From positions 33,805 through 97,804 of the forward strand of contig JABDNH010000021.1 of assembly GCA_013001055.1 (NCBI GenBank): a stretch of DNA of 64,000 bases, given 5' to 3'. The translations under genes were made by a program, and so were the position numbers. Source of the DNA: Sphingomonas sp. GTDB taxonomy: Bacteria; Pseudomonadota; Alphaproteobacteria; Sphingomonadales; Sphingomonadaceae. How positions within the stretch are numbered: position 1 is the stretch's first letter; every line of letters begins with the position of its first letter. Shown one piece after another: positions 9,792 through 18,358 of this stretch. Below the pieces are notes generated by a model. That model was not told where the DNA came from and searched no databases. It was given only the letters and a program-made list of their open reading frames with translations.

Positions 9792-10667
9792 TTACGCGGC
9801 GCGGCGCACTTCAGCGAGCGTGGCGAAATAGACATCCTCGAGCCCGCCCTCGACCGGCTCGAACCCGGCTGGCGCCGTGTCGGCCAGCACGTGGATGATC
9901 GTCTTGCCTGCGAACAGACGCGTCGAGATGACCTCATGCTTCTCGCGCATGACCTCGACCTCGTCATGGTCGACCGAGGTCTTCCATACCTTGCCGCGGG
10001 TCGAGGCGATGAGGTCCTGCGGCTTGCCCTGCAGTTGCACGCGCCCGTTGGCGAGCACCGCCATGAGCGGACACAGGTCGGCAACATCATCCACGATGTG
10101 GGTCGACAGGATGACGACTTTCTCATCACCGATGCCGGCCAGCAGGTTGAGGAAGCGGTTGCGTTCTTCAGGGTCGAGGCCTGCCGTCGGTTCATCCACA
10201 ATGATGAGATCGGGATCGCCGATCAGTGCCTGGGCGATACCGAAACGCTGGCGCATCCCGCCCGAAAAGCCCGCGATCGACTTGCCCCGCACGGCCCAGA
10301 GGTTGGTTTGGTTGAGCAGCGTATCGACGACCGCCTTTCGCTCGCCCTTGTCCGCTATGCCCTTGAGCACCGCCATATGATCGAGCATCTGGTAGGCCGA
10401 CACGCGCGGGTATACGCCGAAATCCTGCGGGAGGTAGCCAAGCCTGCGGCGCAGCGCATCGGGCTCTGCCAACACGTCAATCTCTCCAAAGTGGATCGAC
10501 CCTTGGCTCGGCGTCTGCAACGTCGCGATGCAGCGCATCAGTGTCGACTTGCCCGCCCCGTTCGGCCCCAGCAGCCCGTACATCCCCTTGGGAATATCAA
10601 GGTCCACCTTGGTCAGCGCCTTGGTGCCGTTCGGATAGGTATGGCTAAGGCCGTAAATCTTGAGCAT
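9792..10667 (-). CDS. ABC transporter ATP-binding protein
   Basis: This 291-residue cytoplasmic ATPase has Walker A GPNGAGKST near residue 35, Q-loop YLPQDFG, signature FSGGMRQR, Walker B LIIVDEPTAGLDPEE and the switch His in STHIVDD. It matches the DrrA/CcmA-like ABC-2 exporter ATPases with a C-terminal extension of about 80 residues. It forms an operon with the permease-aminopeptidase gene downstream and presumably powers that transporter. A GGGGGAG ribosome site lies about ten bases before the ATG. The 194-base divergent interval 10668-10861 should hold its promoter and that of the next gene. Confidence 0.93.
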   Translation of the reverse strand: MLKIYGLSHTYPNGTKALTKVDLDIPKGMYGLLGPNGAGKSTLMRCIATLQTPSQGSIHFGEIDVLAEPDALRRRLGYLPQDFGVYPRVSAYQMLDHMAVLKGIADKGERKAVVDTLLNQTNLWAVRGKSIAGFSGGMRQRFGIAQALIGDPDLIIVDEPTAGLDPEERNRFLNLLAGIGDEKVVILSTHIVDDVADLCPLMAVLANGRVQLQGKPQDLIASTRGKVWKTSVDHDEVEVMREKHEVISTRLFAGKTIIHVLADTAPAGFEPVEGGLEDVYFATLAEVRRAA

Positions 10668-10861
10668 ATGAGCGCACTCCCCCGCGTATTAGGTAGGCAA
10701 TACGCTAGACGACGAATCGCCCAGCGCAACGAAACTTTCGACGAGCGGACGAACGGGGGAACATCCGATGACGTATGCCGTAGCGTCAGCCGCCCGCCCC
10801 CTTGCGCTTGGCCGTTTAGCCTTCAATAGAATGCGCGAAACGTCATCAGGAGACCCGATCC

Positions 10862-11806
10862 ATGAGCCTTCCGCCTATCCTTCAGAATCTGCGCATTCCT
10901 GTGATTGGCGCGCCGCTCTTTATCATCTCGCACCCGGCGATCGTTATAGCTCAGTGCAAGGCGGGGATCGTCGGCAGCTTTCCGGCGCTCAATGCCCGCC
11001 CTGCAAGCCAGCTCGACGAATGGCTCGCCGAGATCACCGAGACGCTCGACAAGCATAACCAGGACAATCCGGACAATCCGGCAGCGCCCTATGCGGTCAA
11101 CCAGATCGTCCATCCTACTAATGTGCGTTGGGAAGAAGATCTGAAAACGTGCGAGAAATACAAGGTACCGATCGTGATCACCTCGCTCGGTGCGCGGCCT
11201 GAACTTAACGATGCGGTGCACGGCTGGGGCGGCATCACGATGCACGACATTATCAACAACCGCTTCGCCAACAAGGCGCTGGAAAAAGGTGCCGACGGCC
11301 TCATCGCGGTCGCGGCGGGTGCTGGCGGCCATGCCGGAAAATACTCGCCTTTCGCGCTGATCCAGGAAATTCGCGAATATTTCGATGGACCGCTGGCGCT
11401 TTCGGGCTCGATCGCCAATGGCGGCGCGGTGCTGGCCGCCGAGGCCATGGGCGCGGATCTCGCCTATATCGGCTCGCCCTTCATCGCCACGCATGAGGCC
11501 CGCGCGGTCGACGAGTATAAGGACGAAATCGTCAAATCGGGTGCCGACGACATTGTCGGCTCCTCGCTGTTCACCGGCATATACGGCAACTACCTCAAGG
11601 GGCCGATTGCCCGCGCCGGCATGGACCCCGACAATCTGCCCGAAGCCGATCCTAGCGCGATGAACTTCGATGGTGCGAAGGCATGGAAGGACATCTGGGG
11701 TTCGGGACAGGGAATCGGCGCAATCAAGGAAGTGGTCGGTGCCGGCGACCTGGTCGCGCGTCTTGCCGAGGAATATGCCGCTGCCAAGGCCGCAATCTGC
11801 GGTTAG
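10862..11806 (+). CDS. Nitronate monooxygenase (2-nitropropane dioxygenase family)
   Basis: This 314-residue TIM-barrel flavoprotein has an N-terminal IPVIGAPLFIISHP segment, the family motif GAGGHAGKYS with the proposed catalytic His, and FMN phosphate-binding segments ALSGSIANGG and GADLAYIGSPF. These enzymes oxidise alkyl nitronates with O2, and related members act on other substrates. An AGGAG ribosome site lies seven bases before the ATG. It is monocistronic, and its TAG shares bases with the stop of the convergent thioesterase gene. The exact substrate is uncertain because the family also includes FabK-like reductases. Confidence 0.88.
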   Translation: MSLPPILQNLRIPVIGAPLFIISHPAIVIAQCKAGIVGSFPALNARPASQLDEWLAEITETLDKHNQDNPDNPAAPYAVNQIVHPTNVRWEEDLKTCEKYKVPIVITSLGARPELNDAVHGWGGITMHDIINNRFANKALEKGADGLIAVAAGAGGHAGKYSPFALIQEIREYFDGPLALSGSIANGGAVLAAEAMGADLAYIGSPFIATHEARAVDEYKDEIVKSGADDIVGSSLFTGIYGNYLKGPIARAGMDPDNLPEADPSAMNFDGAKAWKDIWGSGQGIGAIKEVVGAGDLVARLAEEYAAAKAAICG

Positions 11807-12240
11807 GCCAGCTCTTCCAGCGACACGCGCCAACTGTCCGGCAACGGCGTCGGTCGCCGGTCTTCGCGCCCGACATAGACGTGGATAAAGTGCCCTTCCG
11901 CCACCGGGGCTTCTTCGCCCGGCCTGAATATGCCCAGTTCATAGGCCACTGAGCTGGTCCCGATGTTCGCGATCCTGAGTCCGACCTCGACCGCGCCCGG
12001 GTAGGACAAGGCGTCGAAATAGCGGCAACCGGTTTCCACTACCAGGCCGATCGGGTCACCCGCGGCGATATCGAGCAGGCCACGCTCGACCAGCATCTCG
12101 TTCACCGCGGTATCGAACCACGCATAATAGACGACGTTGTTGACGTGGCCGTAAGCGTCATTGTCGGCCCAGCGCAGGCTGACCGTCGAAAAATGTCGGT
12201 AGGTGTTGCGATGCCGTGGGATCGGGCGCTTGCTCACCAC
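11803..12240 (-). CDS. Acyl-CoA thioesterase, 4-hydroxybenzoyl-CoA thioesterase (hot-dog) family
   Basis: This protein of about 145 residues carries the hot-dog helix motif WADNDAYGHVNNVVYYAWFD, in which the acidic residue and the YGHVNN segment form the active site. It is probably a cytoplasmic hydrolase of acyl-CoA thioesters. The start is GTG: 12240 gives a seven-base overlap with the alcohol dehydrogenase gene, and the next codon, also GTG (12237), would give a standard GTGA four-base overlap, so either is possible. The two genes are co-transcribed. The acyl substrate is not evident. Confidence 0.85.
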   Translation of the reverse strand: MVSKRPIPRHRNTYRHFSTVSLRWADNDAYGHVNNVVYYAWFDTAVNEMLVERGLLDIAAGDPIGLVVETGCRYFDALSYPGAVEVGLRIANIGTSSVAYELGIFRPGEEAPVAEGHFIHVYVGREDRRPTPLPDSWRVSLEELA

Positions 12241-13382
12241 GCGGCCTCATAGAGCCGCGCCGCGTCTTCTTCCTCGATCGGGCAGGGATTGTTTACAAGC
12301 AGGCGCTGCTGCTTCATCGCTTCGCGCGCCAGCATCGGGATGTCGTCCCTGGCAATGCCATGGTCGCGTAGCCGCGGCTCCAGCCCCGAAGCCACCACCA
12401 GCTCGCCAAGCCATTCGATCAGTCGCGCGGTCCGCGATTGGCTCCCTTCGTCCTCGCAGTCCGGGCACAGGATCGGAGCCAGCTCGGCATAAAGCTCGTT
12501 GGCCGCCGCGCGATTATGCTCGAGAACGGGGCGCAACATCAGTGCATTGGAAAGCCCATGCGGGAGGTGGTGAATGCCGCCGAGCGGATAGGCGAGCGCA
12601 TGAACCCCCGCGACCGGCGCGTTGGCGAAGGCGATGCCCGCATAATGCGCGCCGAGCAACATGGCGCCGCGTGCCTTGCGGTTGTCCGGCTCCTCGCATG
12701 CCAACAGCAGGTTACCGCCAAGCAGGTGGAGCGCCTCGCGCGCATACAAATCGCTTACCGGATTCTTCTTGTGCGCCGAAGTATAGGCCTCGATCGCATG
12801 GACCATCGCGTCGATACCTGTCGCTGCGGTCAGCGCGCGCGGCTTACCAATGGTGAGGTCGGGATCGAGCGCGGTCCATGCCGCCACCAGCGCCCGCGCA
12901 TTGACGCCGCGTTTCTCGTCCCCCACGCAGGTTATGACGGCGACCGGCGTTGCTTCCGAGCCTGTCCCCGCTGTCGTCGGCACGAGCGCCAATGGCAATG
13001 CCTGCCCTGTGGCCCGTTCGACACCCCAGATGTCATCGACATCGTCGCCCGAGCCGATCAGGTAGGCGGCCAGCTTGGCGACATCCATCGGGCTGCCGCC
13101 GCCAAAGCCGACGACCTTGCTGACCCCTGCGATCTTTCCCGCCTCGACGGCGGCCAACAACGTGGTTTCCGACGGATCGGCCTCGACCGCATCGAAGACG
13201 ACCAGGCGGTGCCCCTCGTCCTCAAGCGCAGCGATCCAGCGATTGGCCAAGCCGAGCGACATGACGCCCTTGTCGGTAACGAACAGGCACGGCCCATCCT
13301 GCGGCAGGACATCGGCGATCCGCGCGGCCGCATCGCTGCCACCGAAAATCGCCGGGCCGGGATGAAAGCTCCATGCAGTCAT
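12234..13382 (-). CDS. Iron-containing alcohol dehydrogenase
   Basis: This 382-residue protein of the group III alcohol dehydrogenase family has a nucleotide-binding segment GFGGGSPMDVAK, the specificity segment VPTTAGTGSEAT, and the metal-binding stretch HALAYPLGGIHHLPHGLSNA plus a preceding Asp/His region at DAMVHAIEAY. It interconverts an alcohol and an aldehyde or ketone with NAD(P)H. It is translationally coupled to the thioesterase downstream and separated by 18 bases from the rcdA-like gene upstream. The substrate is unknown. Confidence 0.92.
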   Translation of the reverse strand: MTAWSFHPGPAIFGGSDAAARIADVLPQDGPCLFVTDKGVMSLGLANRWIAALEDEGHRLVVFDAVEADPSETTLLAAVEAGKIAGVSKVVGFGGGSPMDVAKLAAYLIGSGDDVDDIWGVERATGQALPLALVPTTAGTGSEATPVAVITCVGDEKRGVNARALVAAWTALDPDLTIGKPRALTAATGIDAMVHAIEAYTSAHKKNPVSDLYAREALHLLGGNLLLACEEPDNRKARGAMLLGAHYAGIAFANAPVAGVHALAYPLGGIHHLPHGLSNALMLRPVLEHNRAAANELYAELAPILCPDCEDEGSQSRTARLIEWLGELVVASGLEPRLRDHGIARDDIPMLAREAMKQQRLLVNNPCPIEEEDAARLYEAAW

Positions 13383-13400
13383 GAAGCGGTATTAGCGCGG

Positions 13401-13886
13401 CTATTCGCCGCCGAACAAGTCGCGTTCCAGGCGGCCCATCAATGCGCGCGCCGGGCTTTGCGCCGGCACATCGCTGACCTGGCCCTCGTCGAACCACCGG
13501 ATGCGCTCGTAAAGTTCGCTCGATTGGCGGATCAGCGCCTGCGCCTTTTCGGGCAGGATTTTGACCACCTTCGGATCGCTCTCGTTCGCCTTGCCCAGGC
13601 GCCGTTCGGGGCGCTGCCCCTCGATCTGCGTGAGTTCACCGCTTTCGATGGCGCGCTGCGTCAGGAGCCATGCGACGATATGCATGACCCGGGTTGTCAC
13701 CTTCAGGCTCTCGCAGGCAAAACCGACGCGGGCAAAGGGCTCGAGCGTCTGGCGATCGTCGCGGCCTTCCTCGTCGAAATAGGCGCGCGCCTCGTCGGCG
13801 AGCAGCATTGCCTCGGTATAGAACTGATCGATCAGACGCGGCGTGATACGGCCTTCGTTGTTGGGCGATTCTTCCATGACGGCCAT
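13401..13886 (-). CDS. rcdA: DUF1465 family protein, RcdA-like (regulator of CtrA degradation)
   Basis: The protein of about 161 residues matches the DUF1465 family. Hallmarks are the helical segment FYTEAMLLADEARAYFD, the region RVGFACESLKVTTRVMHI and WLLTQRA, a three-helix bundle. In Caulobacter the family member RcdA is an adaptor that helps ClpXP degrade CtrA and other cell-cycle proteins. The start was placed at the ATG at 13886 because the frame upstream of it is not conserved in character; ATG 13877 (MEESPNNE) is an alternative. Function in this species is inferred from the family. The presence of ccrM in the same window makes a Caulobacter-style cell-cycle circuit plausible. Confidence 0.75.
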   Translation of the reverse strand: MAVMEESPNNEGRITPRLIDQFYTEAMLLADEARAYFDEEGRDDRQTLEPFARVGFACESLKVTTRVMHIVAWLLTQRAIESGELTQIEGQRPERRLGKANESDPKVVKILPEKAQALIRQSSELYERIRWFDEGQVSDVPAQSPARALMGRLERDLFGGE

Positions 13887-13961
13887 ATAAGCGCAAAAGA
13901 CGCCGCGCCGGAATATCGATGCGCGCAAGTTTGGTGGCGCGTCCCAAATCGGGACGTTCGG

Positions 13962-14159
13962 TCAGGCGATGATGTCGGGGTGGATATCGTCTTCGATGGC
14001 GGCGATCTGATCTTTCAGAACCAACTTGCGCTTCTTCAATCGTGCCAATTCAATTTGGTCGGCCTCACCGCTCCGGCCCATACGCTCGATTTCCTCGTCA
14101 AGGCGGCGATGCTCGGCCTTGAGCGCAGCGAGTAGCTCTTCGGGATCGTCGTCATTCAT
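13962..14159 (-). CDS. YdcH-like (DUF465) small protein
   Basis: This 65-residue acidic and basic helical protein (HRRLDEEIERM, ARLKKRKLVLKDQIAAIE) is typical of the DUF465/YdcH family, which forms short coiled coils of unknown function. The ATG at 14159 is preferred over one eleven codons upstream because GGTGGAAAG lies just before it. It is transcribed divergently from another member of the same family, 140 bases away. Confidence 0.82.
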   Translation of the reverse strand: MNDDDPEELLAALKAEHRRLDEEIERMGRSGEADQIELARLKKRKLVLKDQIAAIEDDIHPDIIA

Positions 14160-14298
14160 GCACTTTCCACCGTAGCTACTGGAATGATTCACGCCAAGCG
14201 GAACGCATTTTTCGTCGAATTTCCGAGTCGGGATGGCGACAAACGAAAAAAATGATGGTTCAATGTTCGCCTCATCAACCGAGCTTAAGGAGGATTTG

Positions 14299-14454
14299 AT
14301 GGATCAAGGCCACGTCGAGGCACTAGCAAGCAAACATAAAGCGCTCCACGCGCGCATCGAGGCCGAAGAGATCCGGCCGCACCCCGACGAGGACCTGCTT
14401 CACAGGCTCAAAAAGCAAAAATTGGCATTGAAAGATGAGATGGTGGGCCACTAG
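14299..14454 (+). CDS. YdcH-like (DUF465) very small protein
   Basis: This 51-residue protein has the DUF465 pattern HKALHARIEAEE ... HRLKKQKLALKDEM. The frame is open from 14233, but a textbook ribosome site, AAGGAGG, lies seven bases before the ATG at 14299, which fixes the start. It is a divergent paralogue of the gene at 13962-14159 and is followed by a good terminator, so it is a monocistronic unit. Function is unknown. Confidence 0.85.
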   Translation: MDQGHVEALASKHKALHARIEAEEIRPHPDEDLLHRLKKQKLALKDEMVGH

Positions 14455-14477
14455 CGCCCCCCGACTTCAACCAAACG

Positions 14478-14513
14478 AAAAGGCCGACAGCCCCAACGGG
14501 CGCCGGCCTTTTT
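14478..14513 (+). terminator. Rho-independent terminator of the small YdcH-like gene
   Basis: AAAAGGCCG (14478-14486) pairs with CGGCCTTTT (14504-14512), with an inner GCCC/GGGC pairing in the loop, followed by TTTTTC. It lies 24 bases past the stop codon. The A-run on the other side means it may also work for the dksA gene on the minus strand. Confidence 0.85.
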
Positions 14514-14535
14514 CTTTGCCTAGCCTATCCGGATG

Positions 14536-15003
14536 TCAGTCGGTGCGCTCGTCGCGGCTGACGCGTTCAGTGCGCTCGTGCTTTTCCTGCGCTTCGATGG
14601 TCATCGTCGCGATCGGGCGCGCTTCCAGGCGTTGCAGCGCGATCGGATCGCCCGTCACTTCGCAATATCCATACTCGCCTTCGTACAAACGACGGATGGC
14701 GCTATCGATCTTGGCGATCAGCTTGCGCTGGCGATCGCGCGTGCGAAGCTCGAGACTCCAGTCGGTCTCGCTCGACGCGCGGTCGGCAAGGTCGGGTTCG
14801 CGCAGGCTGTCGTTCTGAAGCTGGGCCATGGTGGCGCGGCTTTCTTCGACCACGCTCTCTTTCCAGTTCTTCAGCTTCTTGAGAAAATAGGCTTGCTGCA
14901 TCGGGTTCATGAACTCTTCGTCATCGCTCGGACGGTAGTCGTCCTCTAGGACGATCGCGTCAAACTTCTCTTTTCCGTTGAGGCCGTTGAGTGCAGTAGC
15001 CAA
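14536..15003 (-). CDS. dksA: RNA polymerase-binding transcription factor DksA (degenerate zinc finger)
   Basis: This 155-residue DksA/TraR protein binds the RNA polymerase secondary channel and acts with ppGpp. The first in-frame ATG lies 14 codons further upstream; TTG at 15003 is preferred because GGGAGGG lies just before it. With that start, the coiled-coil tip residues fall at Asp71, Asp74 and Ala76, and the zinc-finger positions at 114, 117, 135 and 138, exactly as in E. coli. Only Cys114 is kept; the others are Thr117, Thr135 and Ala138. Loss of zinc ligands is known in other alphaproteobacterial DksA proteins. The rest, including RLYEGEYGYCEVTGDPI, is canonical. Confidence 0.92.
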   Translation of the reverse strand: MATALNGLNGKEKFDAIVLEDDYRPSDDEEFMNPMQQAYFLKKLKNWKESVVEESRATMAQLQNDSLREPDLADRASSETDWSLELRTRDRQRKLIAKIDSAIRRLYEGEYGYCEVTGDPIALQRLEARPIATMTIEAQEKHERTERVSRDERTD

Positions 15004-15273
15004 AGTTCCCTCCCAGATCACACCTTGTACGGCGACCGCTAGCATTCCCCCTAAAGCGGCCCGAAGGCGAAATTTTCACCGACTTGCAGGGACTTACACC
15101 AGCGAAGCCGAATTGTGAGTGCGCCTGTAGCTACACCTGCAATGATTAACAAGCGCTGAGCGCAACGGAGATTGGCTTTTTGTGAACTGTTGCGTGGATG
15201 CCATCCTTTTTGTCGCAGAAATGCGTCACTCGCCGTCATGGAACTGTCCACAGATAATGTGCATAACGGCGCA

Positions 15274-16032
15274 ATGAAAATCCTCCTGACCAATGACGAT
15301 GGCATCCATGCACCCGGATTCGCCGTCCTGGAACGAATCGCCCAGACCCTATCCGACGACATTTGGGTCGTCGCGCCCGCCGAAGAACAATCGGGTGCCG
15401 GCCATAGCCTGACGCTGCACAGCCCGATGCGCATCCGCAAGCATGGCGAAAAGCGCTTTGCTGTCGCGGGCACACCGACCGATAGCGTGATGCTGGCACT
15501 TGGTCATCTGATGAAAGGCGACTGGCCCGATCTCATCCTGTCAGGCGTCAATCGCGGCGCCAACCTTGGCGAAGACGTGACCTATTCGGGCACGGTGTCT
15601 GCAGCCATGGAAGGCGCGCTGGCGGGCGTGCCCTCGATCGCGCTGAGCCAGGTCATCCACCGCGATGCCGAGCATGACTGGTTCGATGCAGCCGAAGCGC
15701 TCGCTCCTGCCATTTTGCAAAGGTTGATGAGCGCGCTTCCCCAGCAGCGCCAGCTCATCAACGTCAACTTCCCCGCGCTGCCCGCCGACAAGGTCGCCGG
15801 CACGCGGGTGGTGCCGCAAGGCTATCGCGACTACACGCGGCTCGAAGTCGTTGAACGCAAGGATCCGCGCGGATTTAAATATTACTGGTTCGGTGGCGGC
15901 GACGTGGTGACGACGCCTGGGCATCGCACCGACCTCGAGACGGTCGCTGATGGCTATATCGCGGTAACGCCGATGCATCTCGATCTCACCCATCATGAAT
16001 CGATGAGCAAGTTGGAACAGGCGTTCGCCTAA
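15274..16032 (+). CDS. surE: 5'/3'-nucleotidase SurE
   Basis: This 252-residue enzyme starts with the SurE signature MKILLTNDDGIHAPG, containing the metal-binding Asp pair. It continues with VVAPAEEQSGAGHS, the conserved SGVNRGANLGEDVTYSGTV segment and TPMHLDLT near the end. SurE dephosphorylates nucleoside 5'- and 3'-monophosphates and is linked to stationary-phase survival. The start was set at the conserved MKILL, although the frame is open upstream and no strong ribosome site is visible. Its TAA overlaps the stop of the convergent phosphatase gene. Confidence 0.95.
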   Translation: MKILLTNDDGIHAPGFAVLERIAQTLSDDIWVVAPAEEQSGAGHSLTLHSPMRIRKHGEKRFAVAGTPTDSVMLALGHLMKGDWPDLILSGVNRGANLGEDVTYSGTVSAAMEGALAGVPSIALSQVIHRDAEHDWFDAAEALAPAILQRLMSALPQQRQLINVNFPALPADKVAGTRVVPQGYRDYTRLEVVERKDPRGFKYYWFGGGDVVTTPGHRTDLETVADGYIAVTPMHLDLTHHESMSKLEQAFA

Positions 16033-16775
16033 ACGGTGATGAAAGCGCGTTCGCTACCTTGCAGGCGCACGGCAGTCAGCTGGCCGGTCGCATAGCAGCC
16101 CGTGTCCACGCCGATCCGGTTGGCCTTGTTCTGCGGCTTTTCCGTGATCGTGTGCCCGTGCACCACGACTACCCCGTGATCGCGATCCGACTTCAGGAAA
16201 CGGTCGCGGATCCAGATGAGGTCGGACTGCTCCTGTTCTTCCAGCGGCACGCCAGGTCGAATGCCGGCGTGCACGAACAGATAGCCGCCAATCTGCTTCA
16301 TCAGCTCGAGCTTTTCGAAGAACTTGCGGTGCGATTTGGGCATGACGTCGCGTAGCAGCGCACCAACATCGCCGCCTGCCTCGTACAATTCCCTTTTACC
16401 GACGCCGTAGCTTTCCATCATCTGGCGACCGCCAAAGCTGAGCCAGTCATTGGCGCGCTTGGACGTGCCATCCATGACATTCATCATGGCTTCTTCGTGG
16501 TTGCCGAGCAGGAAGTGCTGCTTGTCTCCAGGCAGTTTCTTGGACACCAGTCGCTCGATGACACCCTTGCTGTCGGGACCACGGTCGACATAATCGCCCA
16601 GGAAGACAAGGTGGCTTTCGCCGTCATAGCCCTCAAGATCCTTGCCAATCGCCTTGAGCAATTTTTTCAATTGCTTGTCGCAGCCGTGGATGTCGCCGAT
16701 GGCATAGACGCGCATGCCCTCGGGCAGGCTCGCCTTTCCCTTCGCCTTGGCGCGTCGTAGCAATTTCAAAACCAT
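16029..16775 (-). CDS. Serine/threonine-type metallophosphoesterase
   Basis: This 248-residue calcineurin-like phosphatase has all three metal-binding blocks of PPP-type enzymes: GDIHGCD near residue 28, GDYVDRGPD near 62 and GNHEEAMM near 90, then a late VVHGHTITEKP. Similar proteins are serine/threonine phosphatases or ApaH-like nucleotide hydrolases. The start at 16775 (MVLKLLRRAK) is chosen because AGAGGA lies about eight bases upstream; the frame is open further but looks non-coding. The substrate cannot be assigned. Confidence 0.88.
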   Translation of the reverse strand: MVLKLLRRAKAKGKASLPEGMRVYAIGDIHGCDKQLKKLLKAIGKDLEGYDGESHLVFLGDYVDRGPDSKGVIERLVSKKLPGDKQHFLLGNHEEAMMNVMDGTSKRANDWLSFGGRQMMESYGVGKRELYEAGGDVGALLRDVMPKSHRKFFEKLELMKQIGGYLFVHAGIRPGVPLEEQEQSDLIWIRDRFLKSDRDHGVVVVHGHTITEKPQNKANRIGVDTGCYATGQLTAVRLQGSERAFITV

Positions 16776-17053
16776 TGAGTTCCTCTGGGTCGACAGGCGC
16801 GAAACGCGCGGCCCAAGCCTAGGTTGCGTTATTGCTTTGCCTGTTTCACGGCAAGGCCTGTATCGGCGATGAAGGAAGTTTCGGAGCATATGCCGCATTC
16901 GAAGGTCAGGTGTTTTGCGGCAACACCCAGCGTTAGCGTGGCGATGTGTAGGGTGGGTCGGGCCGCCCACTAGCGTTCCTCACCAATCGCGACTACATGA
17001 GGCGCCAATTGGCGGCTGCTCAGTCGCTTCTTGAAGTTCCAGGAGAGATATCG

Positions 17054-18358
17054 ATGAAGATCGTGGTGATCGGCACCGGCTATGTGGGCCTCGTTTCGGG
17101 GGCATGTTTTGCCGATTTCGGCCATGATGTAACCTGCGTCGACAAGGACCAGAAGAAGCTCGACATGCTCCACGCCGGCGAAATGCCGATCTGGGAGCCG
17201 GGTCTCGAACGCCTCGTCAAACAGAATGTCGCCGACGGTCGCCTGTCCTTTACCGGCAAACTCGAAGAAGCGCTGCCGGGCGCGCAGGCCATCTTCATCG
17301 CGGTCGGCACACCCTCGCGCCGTGGCGATGGTCATGCCGACCTCACTTATGTCTACGCCGCGGTGCGCGAGATCGCACAGACGATGAAGGATAAGGCCGT
17401 CATCGTCACGAAGTCGACCGTGCCGGTCGGCACTGGCGATGAAATTGCCAGCATCCTCGAGGAGGAGAACGCGCCCGAAGGCACTGTCGTGGCCTCCAAC
17501 CCCGAATTCCTTCGCGAAGGTGCAGCGATCGTCGATTTCAAACACCCCGATCGTATTCTGGTCGGTGCCGAGGACGATTGGGCGCGCGAAGTGCTGACCG
17601 AAATATACCGCCCGCTATTTCTCAACAAGGCGCCGATGCTGTTCACAAGCCGCCGCACCGCCGAATTGACCAAATATGCCGCCAACGCTTTCCTCGCGAC
17701 AAAAATCAGCTTCATCAACGAGATGGCCGACATTTGCGAAGCGGTCGGAGCGGACGTCCAGGAACTGGCGCGGGGAATCGGGCTCGATGGCCGTATCGGA
17801 CCCAAATTCCTCCATCCAGGACCCGGCTATGGCGGCAGTTGCTTTCCCAAAGACACGCTGGCGCTTCTCAAGACCGCGCAGGATTTCGGTGTCGACAGCA
17901 ATATCGTTTCGACCGTCGTCAAATTTAATGATGACCGCAAGGAAGCGATGGCCGGCCGCGTTGCCAAGGCTCTGGGCGGTGACCTCACGGGCAAGAAGAT
18001 CGGCCTGCTCGGTCTTACCTTCAAACCCAACACCGACGACATGCGCGAAGCGCCATCGATTCCGCTTGTTGCGGGCCTGATCGAGGGCGGCGCCGAAGTG
18101 CACGCGTTCGACCCCGTCGGAATGGAAGAGGCGAAGAAGATCCTGCACGACGATCTTCATTATGCGGAGCAGCCATACGACGTCGCCGATGACGCCGATG
18201 CGCTGGTAATCTGCACCGAATGGGACAGCTTCCGCGGGCTCGATCTTGGTCGCATGAAGAGCCTGATGCGCGGCAAGGCGCTGGTCGACCTGCGCAACGT
18301 CTATGAGCGCGAGGAAGCCGAGCGCGCTGGCCTAGATTACTACCCTGTGGGTCGCTAG
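17054..18358 (+). CDS. ugd: UDP-glucose 6-dehydrogenase
   Basis: This 434-residue enzyme oxidises UDP-glucose to UDP-glucuronate with NAD+. It has the N-terminal Rossmann motif VIGTGYVGLVSG, the catalytic segment GPGYGGSCFPKDT with Cys near residue 260, and the C-terminal GLTFKPNTDDMREAPS motif. An AGGAG ribosome site lies eight bases before the ATG at 17054. UDP-glucuronate feeds surface glycans and, in sphingomonads, glucuronosyl sphingolipids. It is monocistronic, and its stop shares bases with the convergent apaG stop. Confidence 0.93.
   Translation: MKIVVIGTGYVGLVSGACFADFGHDVTCVDKDQKKLDMLHAGEMPIWEPGLERLVKQNVADGRLSFTGKLEEALPGAQAIFIAVGTPSRRGDGHADLTYVYAAVREIAQTMKDKAVIVTKSTVPVGTGDEIASILEEENAPEGTVVASNPEFLREGAAIVDFKHPDRILVGAEDDWAREVLTEIYRPLFLNKAPMLFTSRRTAELTKYAANAFLATKISFINEMADICEAVGADVQELARGIGLDGRIGPKFLHPGPGYGGSCFPKDTLALLKTAQDFGVDSNIVSTVVKFNDDRKEAMAGRVAKALGGDLTGKKIGLLGLTFKPNTDDMREAPSIPLVAGLIEGGAEVHAFDPVGMEEAKKILHDDLHYAEQPYDVADDADALVICTEWDSFRGLDLGRMKSLMRGKALVDLRNVYEREEAERAGLDYYPVGR

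Noticed and set aside
8841..10829. 662-codon plus-strand open frame
   Set aside because: Antisense to the ABC permease-peptidase and ATPase genes; composition is Arg/His/Gln rich without any domain.
10823..11833. 336-codon minus-strand open frame
   Set aside because: Antisense to the nitronate monooxygenase gene, which has a complete family pattern.
12438..14135. 565-codon plus-strand open frame
   Set aside because: Antisense to the alcohol dehydrogenase and rcdA-like genes; no recognisable motif.
15004..15273. 270-base interval between dksA and surE
   Set aside because: Must hold two divergent promoters, but no clear boxes, small gene or RNA structure could be supported.
16776..17053. 278-base interval before the UDP-glucose dehydrogenase gene
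   Set aside because: Searched for small genes and riboswitch-like pairing; nothing convincing beyond a short GCCTG/CAAGGC-type repeat.
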